Source: Alphaproteobacteria bacterium
GTDB lineage: Bacteria > Pseudomonadota > Alphaproteobacteria > Micropepsales > Micropepsaceae
DNA: 51,219 nucleotides
Assembly (NCBI GenBank): GCA_017308375.1
Contig: JAFKEW010000055.1
Location: forward strand, 1-51,219
Direction: 5' to 3'
Part shown: positions 7,406 to 14,901 of the stretch, one piece after another
Layout: each line of letters starts with the position of its first letter
How positions within the stretch are numbered: position 1 is the stretch's first letter
Translations under genes and position numbers: made by a program
Notes under the pieces: generated by a model
What the model was told of the DNA's origin: nothing
The model's input: the letters and a program-made list of their open reading frames with translations, nothing else
The model's database searches: none

Positions 7406-8968
7406 TCAAAACAGCGACGCCGCAATCGCCCCCAGCGCCGCCACCATGATCCACACCGCTACCCGCACATGGCGCGTGCGTGCGGCCTGCGCCAGTGCAA
7501 TGGCGCGCGCGCTATCGGGGTGAATGCGGATACCGCCTTCGGCCAGCATCTGCGAAACATTTTCCGCGTTGCGCAGCAGTTGCGGCAGGCTTTGCGCCAG
7601 CTTTCCAAGCGCAGTCATACCTTCCGCCGCATCGCGCAGGCGTGCTTCCGGCCCCACATGCCCGATCATCCAGTCCTCGATCACGGGACGGGAGGCGTCC
7701 CAGATATCGAAATCGGGGTCCAGGCCGCGCGCCACGCCCTCCACCACCATCATGGTTTTCTGCAACAGGATCAGTTGCGGCTGGGCCCGCATATCGAAGC
7801 GGCGCGTGGTATCGAACAATTGCTGCAGCAGGCGCCCCATCGAAACATCGCGCGCGCGCCGGCCGAACACCGGCTCCCCCACCGCGCGAAGCGCCTGTGC
7901 AAACGTGTCCACCGGATGGTACGCGGGCACGAAGCCGTATTCGTAATGCACATCGGCCACCCGGCGGTAATCGCGCGCCAGAAATCCGGCCAGTGTTTCG
8001 GCCATGAAGCGGCGCATATCGGGGTCGAGGCGGCCCATGATACCGAAATCCACCGCCACCACCCGCCCGTCAGCATCGACGAACAGATTTCCCGGATGCA
8101 TGTCGGCATGGAAAAATCCATCGCGCAGCGCTTGTGTCAGAAAACTGCGGATCACGATGCGCGCGATCTCCGCCGGGTCGAAACCAGCCGCGATCAGGGC
8201 CGCGCGATCGCGGATCGGCGTGCCATCCACCCATTCCGTCGTCAGCACGCTGTCCTGTGTGCGTTTCCAATCCACTGCCGGAATGCGGAAATCGGGATCG
8301 GCACGAGTACGCTCCGCAAGCTCCGATGCCGCCGCCGCCTCCATGCGCAGGTCAAGCTCCAGCGCCACCGACCGCGCCAGTGTCTCCACCACCGCCTTCA
8401 GGCGCAGCCGCCGCGCCTCACGCGAAAACCGTTCGGCGATCCGCGCGGCCAGCGCAAAGGCGCGCAGATCACGGGCGAACTCATCACGCACCTCTGGGCG
8501 CAACACCTTCACCGCCACGCGCTGGGGCGGGTCTTCAGTGGTCTGGGCCAGATGCACCTGCGCGATGGAGGCGGCAGCAACCGGTTCCGAAAAACTGGAG
8601 AACAAATTCTCCAGCGGCATGCCCAGCGCCTCGGTCACCACCTTCCGCGCCACATCGGTCGGGAACGGCGGCAAGCGATCCTGCAGCGACACCAGCGAAC
8701 CCGCCACATCGCCGCCAACAATATCGGGCCGCGTGGCCAGCACCTGCCCCAGCTTGATGTAAGCCGGCCCAAGGCTTTCCAGCGCGAGCGCCAGCCGCTT
8801 GCCCGGCGTCGAGTCCGCATCTTTCGCCTTGCGGCTGCCGGTCAGCGTGCGCGCCATGCGAAAGGAGGGCGGCAAGCGTTCGGCATATTCGCGCGGGATC
8901 AGCGCATCATGCCGCGCAAGGGTCCGGACCCCGCGCCACAGCCGCCGCAAATCGCCGAACACCCCCAT
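7406..8968 (-). CDS. ubiB: UbiB, ABC1/ADCK-type atypical kinase for ubiquinone synthesis
   Basis: 520 residues. Atypical kinase/ATPase family needed for ubiquinone synthesis. Diagnostic motifs: KLGQ (about 73-76, KxGQ), the alanine-rich AAASIAQVH loop that replaces the P-loop, DMHPGN, and AVDFGIMGRLD (metal-binding DFG). A single C-terminal membrane helix (VAVWIMVAALGAIAASLF) anchors it. The ATG at 8968 shares one base with the ubiE stop (TGATG), so the two are translationally coupled. The ubiE-ubiB pair is conserved in alphaproteobacteria. Confidence 0.95.
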   Translation of the reverse strand: MGVFGDLRRLWRGVRTLARHDALIPREYAERLPPSFRMARTLTGSRKAKDADSTPGKRLALALESLGPAYIKLGQVLATRPDIVGGDVAGSLVSLQDRLPPFPTDVARKVVTEALGMPLENLFSSFSEPVAAASIAQVHLAQTTEDPPQRVAVKVLRPEVRDEFARDLRAFALAARIAERFSREARRLRLKAVVETLARSVALELDLRMEAAAASELAERTRADPDFRIPAVDWKRTQDSVLTTEWVDGTPIRDRAALIAAGFDPAEIARIVIRSFLTQALRDGFFHADMHPGNLFVDADGRVVAVDFGIMGRLDPDMRRFMAETLAGFLARDYRRVADVHYEYGFVPAYHPVDTFAQALRAVGEPVFGRRARDVSMGRLLQQLFDTTRRFDMRAQPQLILLQKTMMVVEGVARGLDPDFDIWDASRPVIEDWMIGHVGPEARLRDAAEGMTALGKLAQSLPQLLRNAENVSQMLAEGGIRIHPDSARAIALAQAARTRHVRVAVWIMVAALGAIAASLF

Positions 8969-9729
8969 CAAATCCGCCAGGCCGAATGCATGGCCGCGAT
9001 GCCGCCGCTCAAATTGCGCACCTTCACCTGTGAAAGCCCGGCATCGGCGATCATTTTCGCGAATTTCGCCTGCGGCGGAAACCGGCGGATGCTTTCGACC
9101 AGATAGCGATAGGCCTCGCCATCGCCGGCCACGAACTCACCCAGCCGCGGCAACACCGAAAACGAATAGCGGTCATAGATGCTGTCGAGGATCGGCGCTT
9201 CCACCTTAGAAAATTCCAGACACAGAAACCGCCCGCCCGGCCGCAGCACGCGCCGCGCCTCGGTCAATACGCGGTCGATATGGGTGACGTTGCGGATGCC
9301 GAAAGCGATGGTGAAGGCATCCATGCTGGCATCGGGGATGGGAACGCTCTCGCCATCGCCGCAGACCCAGCGGATATTGCCCGCTTCCAGCACATCGGCG
9401 CGCTTCAGCCCCGCTTCCAGCATGGCCGGATTGATGTCGCAGATCACGATTTCGGCATCGCCGCCGCGCATCCGCGCCCGCTTCGCGATCCGCACCGCAA
9501 TGTCGCCGGTCCCGCCCGCCACATCCAGCACGCGCATGCCCGGCTGCGGGTTCAGCCAATCGACAAAGGCATCCTTCCACAGCCGGTGGACACCCGCGCT
9601 CATCAGATCGTTCATCAGGTCATAGCGGTTCGCGACCGAGGTGAAGACCCCGCCCACCAGACCCTTCTTTTCTCCTTCCGGCACATCGCGAAAGCCGAAG
9701 GAGGCGCTAGACTGTTCTGCGTCGCTCAT
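8968..9729 (-). CDS. ubiE: Demethylmenaquinone/2-methoxy-6-polyprenyl-1,4-benzoquinol methyltransferase UbiE
   Basis: 253 residues. SAM-dependent C-methyltransferase of ubiquinone (and menaquinone) synthesis. Seen: [16 protein letters not shown], motif [46 protein letters not shown] and LEFSKVE, all UbiE signatures. I start at MSDAEQ (9729); the frame stays open much further upstream, but that part lies antisense to mutM and is not coding. Divergent from mutM with only 30 bases between starts, so their promoters must overlap. Confidence 0.95.
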   Translation of the reverse strand: MSDAEQSSASFGFRDVPEGEKKGLVGGVFTSVANRYDLMNDLMSAGVHRLWKDAFVDWLNPQPGMRVLDVAGGTGDIAVRIAKRARMRGGDAEIVICDINPAMLEAGLKRADVLEAGNIRWVCGDGESVPIPDASMDAFTIAFGIRNVTHIDRVLTEARRVLRPGGRFLCLEFSKVEAPILDSIYDRYSFSVLPRLGEFVAGDGEAYRYLVESIRRFPPQAKFAKMIADAGLSQVKVRNLSGGIAAMHSAWRI

Positions 9730-9759
9730 TGCTCTGACACTACACCACAGAGGATAAGA

Positions 9760-10584
9760 ATGCCCGAATTGCCTGAGGTCGAAACCGTCCGGCAGGGTCT
9801 CCTTCCTGCCATGGAAGGCCACCGGTTTACCAAGGTCATCACCCGCCGCGGCGATTTGCGCCGCCCTTTTCCAAAAGATTTCGCCACCCGGCTGACCGGC
9901 CGCCGGGTCCTGCGCCTCGCCCGCCGGGCCAAATATATCCTGGCCGAACTGGACAACGGGGAGGACCTCGTCATCCACCTGGGCATGAGCGGGCGGATGA
10001 GCGTGTCGGCCGACGCAGACGGCGCCCCCGGCAAACACGATCATGTGGTGATGGAGACCGATGCCCCCGCCCGCATCATCTTCACCGACCATCGCCGCTT
10101 CGGGCTGATGACGTTGCTGCCGCATGATGGTCTCGACAGCGATCCCCTGTTCAAGGGCCTCGGGCCGGAGCCGTTGTCGCCCGCCTTCGATGCCGCCTTT
10201 CTGAAAAAAGCGCTGGCGGGCAAACGCACGCCGATCAAATCCGCCCTGCTCGATCAGCGGCTGATTGCGGGCCTCGGCAACATCTATGTCTGCGAAGCGC
10301 TCTACCGGGCCGGTATCTCACCGAAAAAACTGGCCGGTTCGGTCAGCGCGAAAGCGATCACCCCTCTTGCCCGCGCCATCAAGGCGGTTCTGGAAGATGC
10401 GATCAAGGCCGGCGGCTCCTCACTGCGCGATCATAAACAGGTCAATGGCGAACTCGGCTATTTCCAGCATCGCTTCCGGGTCTATGACCGCGAAGGCACG
10501 CCCTGCCCACGCTGCAAAACCCCGATCAAGCGCATCGTGCAGGCCGGCCGCTCCAGCTTCTATTGCCCGAAATGTCAGAGATAG
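9760..10584 (+). CDS. mutM: Formamidopyrimidine-DNA glycosylase
   Basis: 274 residues. Base-excision repair enzyme removing 8-oxoguanine and formamidopyrimidines, with AP-lyase activity. Starts [14 protein letters not shown]: after Met removal Pro2 is the Schiff-base nucleophile and Glu3 the general acid. Also LGMSGRMSV, the helix-two-turn-helix region ([17 protein letters not shown]) and the C-terminal zinc finger CPRC..CPKC. A longer upstream frame is excluded by the invariant MPELPE start. Divergent from ubiE; its 3' end overlaps the convergent VOC gene by 10 bases. Confidence 0.96.
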   Translation: MPELPEVETVRQGLLPAMEGHRFTKVITRRGDLRRPFPKDFATRLTGRRVLRLARRAKYILAELDNGEDLVIHLGMSGRMSVSADADGAPGKHDHVVMETDAPARIIFTDHRRFGLMTLLPHDGLDSDPLFKGLGPEPLSPAFDAAFLKKALAGKRTPIKSALLDQRLIAGLGNIYVCEALYRAGISPKKLAGSVSAKAITPLARAIKAVLEDAIKAGGSSLRDHKQVNGELGYFQHRFRVYDREGTPCPRCKTPIKRIVQAGRSSFYCPKCQR

Positions 10585-10985
10585 CTCACACCGCCATAAT
10601 TGATCTGCCATGACACGCCGAAGCGATCATTGGTCCAGCCGAATTTCTTGCTGAAGCCATAGTCGCCCAGCGGCATCAGGATTTGTCCGCCATCCGATAG
10701 CGCGGCGAAAATGCGGTCGAGTTCCGCTTCGCTTTCGCAATCGACGAACAGTGACATCGATGGTGTGAAATCGAATGCGTGCACCGGCGGGCTGTCGAAA
10801 GCGGCATATTCGACGCCGTTCAGCGTGAACAGAACCTGTTGCACGCTGCCCTCTTTGCCCTCTCCGCCCGCACCCCAGCGCGTGAGCGTCACGATTTCGG
10901 AATTGGGGATCAGCGCTGTGTAGAGGGTGATCGCCTCCTCACAACGGCCGGTGAACATCAGAAAAGTTCGCACGGTTTTCGCCAT
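10575..10985 (-). CDS. VOC-superfamily protein (PhnB / 3-demethylubiquinone-methyltransferase-like fold)
   Basis: 136 residues. Recognisable as the VOC domain of the family often annotated 3-demethylubiquinone-9 3-methyltransferase: [44 protein letters not shown], and the closing [14 protein letters not shown]. The methyltransferase name is historical and the biochemical role is unknown. The ATG at 10985 has GGGAG six bases upstream. The last codons and stop overlap the mutM 3' end on the opposite strand. Confidence 0.85.
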   Translation of the reverse strand: MAKTVRTFLMFTGRCEEAITLYTALIPNSEIVTLTRWGAGGEGKEGSVQQVLFTLNGVEYAAFDSPPVHAFDFTPSMSLFVDCESEAELDRIFAALSDGGQILMPLGDYGFSKKFGWTNDRFGVSWQINYGGVSYL

Positions 10986-11092
10986 CTCATACTCCCTGGG
11001 GTGCGCCGGTGCGGGAACCATTGCACCGCTGACGGCGACAGATAAGATCGGGGCAGTTTTCCTTCGATAACTTGAATGCTTCAGGAGTATTC

Positions 11093-11659
11093 ATGACCCT
11101 AACAGACCTTCTTGTGCCGACATACACGCAGATGTTGCGGGCACTATCGGGCTGGCTCGACAAGGCGCACAAACAATTGCCGAAAGCGGAAGCAGAGGCG
11201 CTGCTATCAGCGCGGCTCGCACCCGATATGTTCCCTTTGTCGACGCAAATCCGCTTTGCCTGCCTGCAGGCGCGGGAAGCGTCGTTCAGGCTCCGCGGCG
11301 AACCTCTACCGGAAGCGCTGGAGCAACTGTCCCGTGAAGCCAGCAATGCCGGTGAACAGCCGGGCTCGATCGCCGATGCGCAAGCCCGCATCGCCGAAAC
11401 CCTGTCGGCCTTACGCGAACTTCCTGCAAACGCCCTTGATGCCGGCGCGCAACGGACCGTGACGCTCGCGCTTCCGAACGGCATCATATTCGACATGACA
11501 GGTGCGCAATACGCACGCGACTGGGCGCTGCCCCAGTTCTATTTCCACCTGACGACCGCCTATGCGATTTTGCGCAGCCGGAACATAGAACTGGGAAAAG
11601 CCGATTACGTGGCGCATATGCTCGGCTATCTTCGGCCCGGATCTGCGCCGCAAGGTTGA
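11093..11659 (+). CDS. DUF1993 family protein
   Basis: 188 residues, a full-length DUF1993 protein by its start (DLLVPTYTQMLRALSGWLDKA), SARLAPDMFPLSTQIRFACLQARE in the middle and DWALPQFYFHLTTAYAILRSR with the GYLRP end. The family resembles DinB-like four-helix bundles; no reaction is established. The ATG at 11093 has AGGAG five bases upstream, better than an in-frame TTG at 11072. It stands alone on the plus strand and converges on the SRPBCC operon. Confidence 0.85.
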   Translation: MTLTDLLVPTYTQMLRALSGWLDKAHKQLPKAEAEALLSARLAPDMFPLSTQIRFACLQAREASFRLRGEPLPEALEQLSREASNAGEQPGSIADAQARIAETLSALRELPANALDAGAQRTVTLALPNGIIFDMTGAQYARDWALPQFYFHLTTAYAILRSRNIELGKADYVAHMLGYLRPGSAPQG

Positions 11660-11675
11660 TCTCACACTCCTTGCG

Positions 11676-12125
11676 CTACCACAGCGTTGCGGCCGTACCG
11701 GTTTCGAGCAGCGTTTTCAGATTGGAAAGCACCTGCGGCCAACCCTCGCTGATGCCGCGTTCCATGCCGGAGCCGGGCTCAAGGTCGTAATGCGTGACCG
11801 TCAGGCGCACCACGCCGGGTTTATGCTCTGCAAGGTCGAACCGCACGCGGGACACTTTCGCCGGATCGGACTGTTCGCCCGGCGCCGCCCAGCTAAACAC
11901 CAGCCGTTCTTCCGGCACGTTTTCGATCACGTGCCCGACGACATCGGCCACTCCCGATCCATCGATACGCTGATGCTCCCACACCGAACCGGGCTTCCAG
12001 TCCGAGATATTGGCGTGAATCCAGTAACGCTTCGTGACTTCCGGATCGGTCAGCGCCTGCCACACCGCGTCCCGTGTCGCGACGATATAGGTGACATAAA
12101 CAAACTGTGTTTCTGCCTTGCTCAT
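11676..12125 (-). CDS. SRPBCC/AHSA1-like protein, third of three paralogues
   Basis: 149 residues, one START/AHSA1-like ligand-binding domain. Seen: YVTYI near the N-terminus, VWQALTDPEVTKRYW, WKPGSVWE, EERLVFSWAAP, GVVRLTVTHYDLEPG, EGWPQVLSNLKTLLETG. Ligand and activity unknown. The start follows the previous paralogue's stop by one base (TGAGATG). Shares the T/Y-I opening and the WPxxLSxLKxLLETG ending with its two neighbours, so it arose by tandem duplication. Last gene of the ArsR-led unit. Confidence 0.85.
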   Translation of the reverse strand: MSKAETQFVYVTYIVATRDAVWQALTDPEVTKRYWIHANISDWKPGSVWEHQRIDGSGVADVVGHVIENVPEERLVFSWAAPGEQSDPAKVSRVRFDLAEHKPGVVRLTVTHYDLEPGSGMERGISEGWPQVLSNLKTLLETGTAATLW

Positions 12126-12126
12126 C

Positions 12127-12585
12127 TCACGCCCCCGCCCCTTGGTGGCTCGACGGTATCGGCGTGCCGGTTTCAAGCAGACTCTTGAGGCTCGACAGGA
12201 TGCGCGGCCAGCCGCCGGATACCGCTTCGATCAGTTTTGCGCCTTCGCGGTCTATGGAATGGGTGATCGTCAACCTGACGACATCGCCGTCCGCCTCGAT
12301 ATCGTAAACACAGCGGGCATGTCCTTCCGCTGTCAATTCAGGCTTGAACTGGTTTTGCCAGCTAAGCACGAGGCGCCGTGGTGGATCGCTCTCCAAAACT
12401 TCGCCCGCATCCGCAACGCGGCCGTCGGAAAACAGCAACTTCCATGGCGACCCGGCCTTCCATTCGGATTCCTGGTGCATGCCAAACCAGTATTGCTTCT
12501 GGAATTCAGGATTGGTCAGTGCGTCCCACAGCTTTTGCGGCGTGGTGCGGATGTAGGTCACATAGATGAATTGCGATGTGCTCAT
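12127..12585 (-). CDS. SRPBCC/AHSA1-like protein, second paralogue
   Basis: 152 residues. SRPBCC domain: FIYVTYIRTTPQKLWDALTNPEFQKQYWFG, WKAGSPWKL, DPPRRLVLSWQ, DVVRLTITHSID, GGWPRILSSLKSLLETG. Overlaps the stop of the upstream paralogue by four bases (ATGA), so coupled translation is likely. The ligand is unknown; this family commonly sits beside ArsR-type regulators as here. Confidence 0.87.
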   Translation of the reverse strand: MSTSQFIYVTYIRTTPQKLWDALTNPEFQKQYWFGMHQESEWKAGSPWKLLFSDGRVADAGEVLESDPPRRLVLSWQNQFKPELTAEGHARCVYDIEADGDVVRLTITHSIDREGAKLIEAVSGGWPRILSSLKSLLETGTPIPSSHQGAGA

Positions 12586-13064
12586 GGCTGCAACTCCTTT
12601 GGTGGCATGGGCGTCGGCACATTGAGCGCGTTGCCCGTTTCAAGCAGCGATTTCAGTCCCGACAGGATCATCGGCCAGCCCTTGCGCCCGCCCTCCAGCA
12701 GCCCCTTTGCAATCGGTGTCGGGTGCGCCTCCGTCATGGTCAGGCGCACAACGCCATCGAACGCCTGTTCGATGTCATAGGTGACGACGCATTCGGGAAA
12801 TTGCCCTGGTGCCCAGGCAATGTTCCAGGTCAGAACCAGCCTGCGCGGCGGATCGCATTCGCGCACCACGCCGACAATGTCTTCGCGCCCGTCGGGCATA
12901 CGCAAGAGCCATTTGGAACCCTGCTTCCAATCGCTTTCGACCGAACGGCCGAAGAAATAGCGCGCGGTGAACTGGCTTTCGGTCAGTGCCCGCCACACCT
13001 GCTCCGGCGCCACGGCGATATAGGTGACATAAATCGTATCCTCGGTGGTGAGATCGCTGCTCAT
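12582..13064 (-). CDS. SRPBCC/AHSA1-like protein, first paralogue
   Basis: 160 residues. SRPBCC domain: IYVTYIAVAPEQVWRALTESQFTARYFFG, DPPRRLVLTWN, GVVRLTMTEAHPTP, KGWPMILSGLKSLLETG. I start at the ATG 13064 with GGAGG five bases upstream; an ATG four codons earlier (13076) overlaps that site and is less likely. It is 82 bases downstream of the ArsR gene; the gap contains a solitary REP-like palindrome that could attenuate transcription between regulator and targets. Confidence 0.87.
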   Translation of the reverse strand: MSSDLTTEDTIYVTYIAVAPEQVWRALTESQFTARYFFGRSVESDWKQGSKWLLRMPDGREDIVGVVRECDPPRRLVLTWNIAWAPGQFPECVVTYDIEQAFDGVVRLTMTEAHPTPIAKGLLEGGRKGWPMILSGLKSLLETGNALNVPTPMPPKELQP

Positions 13065-13101
13065 CCTTCCCTCCATCCGTCATAGCCAGATACTCCCCAA
13101 C

Positions 13102-13122
13102 CGTCATGGCCGGGCCATGACG
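13102..13122. repeat. Solitary REP-like palindrome
   Basis: The core ATGGCC-G-GGCCAT flanked by GTC/GAC resembles a shortened arm of the REPIN-like elements at 7245 and 37712. It lies between the ArsR gene and the first SRPBCC gene, inside the presumed operon. Confidence 0.5.
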
Positions 13123-13146
13123 GGTATGAAGCGGCACCAAAATTCA

Positions 13147-13461
13147 TCATTTCTCCTCCAACTGTTTTTTCAGATCGGTCAGCGCCTGAAGCCGGCCACG
13201 CTCGAACTTGCCGATCCAGCGTTCGGCGATCTCGTTGATCGGAACGGGATTGATGAAATGGAGCTTCTCGCGGCCCCGCCATTGCACGGCGATCAGGTTT
13301 GCCGCTTCCAGAATGCCCAGATGTTTGGCGACGGCCTGCCGTGTCATGCCCATCTCGTCACAAAGCGCGTTCAAGGTCTGCCCGTTCCGGGCGTGCAGCC
13401 GGTCCAGCAACCGGCGCCGGTTCCTGTCTGCCAGCGCCCGGAAAACCGCATCCATGCTCAT
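13147..13461 (-). CDS. ArsR/SmtB-type winged-helix repressor
   Basis: 104 residues. Winged helix: VFRALADRNRRRLLDRLH, then the recognition region LCDEMGMTRQAVAKHLGILEAANLI and the wing VQWRGREKLHF. No cysteine metal site of the ArsR alpha3N/alpha5 type is present (one Cys, in LCDEM), so it probably does not sense metals; this subtype typically controls adjacent SRPBCC genes. The ATG at 13461 coincides with the transcription start expected from the promoter just upstream, suggesting a leaderless mRNA. An ATG two codons later is an alternative. Confidence 0.9.
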   Translation of the reverse strand: MSMDAVFRALADRNRRRLLDRLHARNGQTLNALCDEMGMTRQAVAKHLGILEAANLIAVQWRGREKLHFINPVPINEIAERWIGKFERGRLQALTDLKKQLEEK

Positions 13462-13466
13462 AACTC

Positions 13467-13495
13467 TAATATGCAACCATTTGGTTGCCTGTCAA
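13467..13495 (-). promoter_or_regulatory. ArsR promoter with operator in the -35/-10 spacer
   Basis: Reading the minus strand: TTGACA (13495-13490), exactly 17 bases, then ATATTA (13472-13467). The spacer is filled by the palindrome GCAACCA-AA-TGGTTGC (13488-13473). The expected +1 falls at about 13461, the A of the ArsR ATG. Repressor binding here would block RNA polymerase. The arfB start codon is only 18 bases away on the other side, so it may be affected too. Confidence 0.7.
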
Positions 13496-13513
13496 GTGTG
13501 CTAGAAGAAAAAC

Positions 13514-13936
13514 ATGACAAAGATTCCGGTCACGGCCCGCATTGCGATTGACGACAGCCTGCTGTCGGAGAGCTTCATCGCCTCCTCCGGGCCGGGCGGC
13601 CAGAATGTGAACAAGGTGGCGAGCGCGGTGCAGCTCCGCTTCGAGGCGGCACGCGCAAATCTGCCCGCCGATGTGCATGCGCGTTTGCGCATCCTCGCCG
13701 GGGCAAAGCTGACGCGTGACGGCGCCATTCTCATCACCGCGCGCCGCTTTCGCGATCAGCAGAAGAACCGCGACGATGCACGTGCGCGTCTGTTCGACCT
13801 GATCAGCAGGGCCTCGATTGCACCGAAGACGCGCAAACCGACCAGACCGACAAAGGCGAGCAAGGAACGGCGGCTGGAAGGCAAGAAGGTGCAATCAAAC
13901 CGCAAACGCCTGCGCGCCCGCCCGTTCGGGGACTAA
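13514..13936 (+). CDS. arfB: Alternative ribosome-rescue factor / peptidyl-tRNA hydrolase ArfB (YaeJ)
   Basis: 140 residues. Rescues ribosomes stalled at the 3' ends of broken mRNA by hydrolysing peptidyl-tRNA. The GGQ catalytic motif is at 28-30 in SSGPGGQNVNKVAS; the basic, flexible C-terminal tail (KASKERRLEGKK..SNRKRLRARPF) is the part that probes the empty mRNA channel in ArfB and separates it from release factors RF1/RF2. Divergent from the ArsR gene, 52 bases start to start. The last codons overlap the left copy of the direct repeat described at 13927. Confidence 0.93.
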   Translation: MTKIPVTARIAIDDSLLSESFIASSGPGGQNVNKVASAVQLRFEAARANLPADVHARLRILAGAKLTRDGAILITARRFRDQQKNRDDARARLFDLISRASIAPKTRKPTRPTKASKERRLEGKKVQSNRKRLRARPFGD

Positions 13937-13965
13937 ACTTATCCACAGCCATCGCGGTCGCCGCC
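13927..13965 (+). repeat. Left copy of imperfect direct repeat, with DnaA box
   Basis: TTATCCACAGCCATCGCG followed by GTCGCCGCC (13939-13965) matches 14732-14758 at 25 of 27 positions. Weaker homology (GTTCGGG) extends leftward into the end of arfB. The first nine bases are a perfect DnaA box. The repeats bound a lower-GC segment of about 790 bases. Confidence 0.7.
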
Positions 13966-14010
13966 GTAGAGCGCTATCCAAATTAAGACAAACAGAGGGG
14001 AATCGAAACA

Positions 14011-14106
14011 GTGGCACTTGACATAGATTCCAACCCAAGCGTGGTGGCGGAATTCATGCAGTCCCAACTAGCAGTGCGAAAGCTATCGTCGATTACGACC
14101 CCATAG
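14011..14106 (+). CDS. Possible 31-residue protein
   Basis: A GTG start with GAGGGG about ten bases upstream opens a 31-codon frame (starts MALDIDSNPS, ends LSSITTP). Its TAG stop lies in the left arm of a 13-bp terminator hairpin, a typical gene-end arrangement. I do not recognise the protein. It has no membrane segment. It could be a real small protein, a remnant of a larger gene, or chance. Confidence 0.4.
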   Translation: MALDIDSNPSVVAEFMQSQLAVRKLSSITTP

Positions 14107-14131
14107 GATGGCTTGCGCCCATCCTATGGGG
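14099..14131. terminator. Bidirectional terminator hairpin
   Basis: Perfect 13-bp stem CCCCATAGGATGG / CCATCCTATGGGG with a 7-base loop, followed on the plus strand by ATTATTCTGTATT. It lies between the plus-strand 31-codon ORF and the minus-strand zinc-ribbon gene, and could end both. Confidence 0.7.
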
Positions 14132-14176
14132 ATTATTCTGTATTAGAGCCCACTCTGGTCTTAGCAACGCGCTAAG

Positions 14177-14413
14177 CTATTGCCGGTAGTGGGACTTCAC
14201 CGTCAGTTGCCACCGAATCGGAACTAGGTAGTTCGCATGCTGGTGATGGTTCTGCGGCGGTAAGTGATGCTCGTAAACTGATGTGACACTCAGCCCGCAA
14301 CCGGTACATCGGTAAATGCCGGAGAAGGGCGTTGCGGTTGCTGGCGGGTGGATCACGTCGAACTCGGTACCTTGCTGCTGAGATAAAAAATTTGCGTATT
14401 TGTAATACGCCAT
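14177..14413 (-). CDS. 78-residue zinc-ribbon-like protein of unknown function
   Basis: Starts MAYYKYANFL with a perfect AGGAGG five bases before the ATG. A CxxC knuckle (C36, C39 in YRCTGCG) is followed by a histidine cluster, HHLPPQNHHQH (49-59), so Zn or another metal could bind through Cys and His. The end IRWQLTVKSHY is compact and hydrophilic. I recall similar small proteins in proteobacteria but can name no family. Base composition is visibly lower in GC than the neighbours, and the gene lies inside the direct-repeat-bounded segment. The upstream in-frame extension to 14554 is a structured leader, not protein. Confidence 0.7.
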   Translation of the reverse strand: MAYYKYANFLSQQQGTEFDVIHPPATATPFSGIYRCTGCGLSVTSVYEHHLPPQNHHQHANYLVPIRWQLTVKSHYRQ

Positions 14414-14556
14414 GGCGACCTCCTGCATGCAAAATGGAGCGCCGCTTGACTTAAGTACACGGAGTCGGATTTTGTCCGACTTGCAAGTGGGCTTTCCCGG
14501 CGGCGCTCCGCTGGGGGAACCAAGAGGGGCGGTGGTAACGACACCGCCCTTCATCT
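14414..14556 (-). promoter_or_regulatory. Structured 5' leader of the zinc-ribbon gene
   Basis: Two large hairpins on the minus strand. Upstream: CCAAGAG..CTCTTGG around GGGCGGTG/CACCGCCC (14527-14549 core). Downstream: a 10-bp stem GGAGCGCCGC/GCGGCGCTCC (14500-14509 with 14436-14445) enclosing a 7-bp hairpin AGTCGGA/TCCGACT (14463-14469 with 14475-14481). The AGGAGG lies about a dozen bases after the outer stem. It could be a cis-regulatory RNA, or the first hairpin could terminate transcription of the GFA gene. No known riboswitch class recognised. Confidence 0.45.
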
Positions 14557-14901
14557 CTTGGTAGTCATCCGACCAATCGAAGTGATTCGCGCATTTCCGT
14601 CAACGGAACCGTTGCGTAATGCTGTGGATGGGATGAACTTAAGGCCGATGGCGATTTTTTGCGCATCCCAGTTTTCAGCTAATTTGAATCGACCAAAGAA
14701 TTGAAGAATTCCGCCTGAACTGTTCGGGCGGTTATCCACAGCCAACGCGCTCGCCGCCCCTTGGCAGCGTCACGCTCCATCCCCATATCCGCATCATCTC
14801 CAGAATTGTGCCCGACGTCCTCGCTCGCGCGCCGCGCGGCCGTTGCCGTGCGCGTGCCACCGTGCGCAGGCAATACAGCGGGCGAACAACAGAGCCTTAC
14901 T
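14557..14901. other. Stretch without a convincing gene
   Basis: 345 bases. Short minus-strand frames (14551-14745, 14679-14873) have no Shine-Dalgarno sequence or recognisable content. It contains the right direct-repeat copy (14732-14758) and, near 14629, an imperfect DnaA box (TGTGGATGG). Confidence 0.4.
14732..14758 (+). repeat. Right copy of imperfect direct repeat, with DnaA box
   Basis: TTATCCACAGCCAACGCG then CTCGCCGCC, 25/27 identical to 13939-13965 and in the same orientation. It begins with a perfect DnaA box and is preceded by GTTCGGG as in the left copy. Confidence 0.7.

Noticed and set aside
14414..14554. N-terminal extension of the zinc-ribbon gene to 14554
   Set aside because: A perfect AGGAGG precedes the ATG at 14413, and the extension is made of palindromic leader sequence.
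14551..14745. 64-codon minus-strand ORF
   Set aside because: TTG start without Shine-Dalgarno inside the right direct repeat; no recognisable content.
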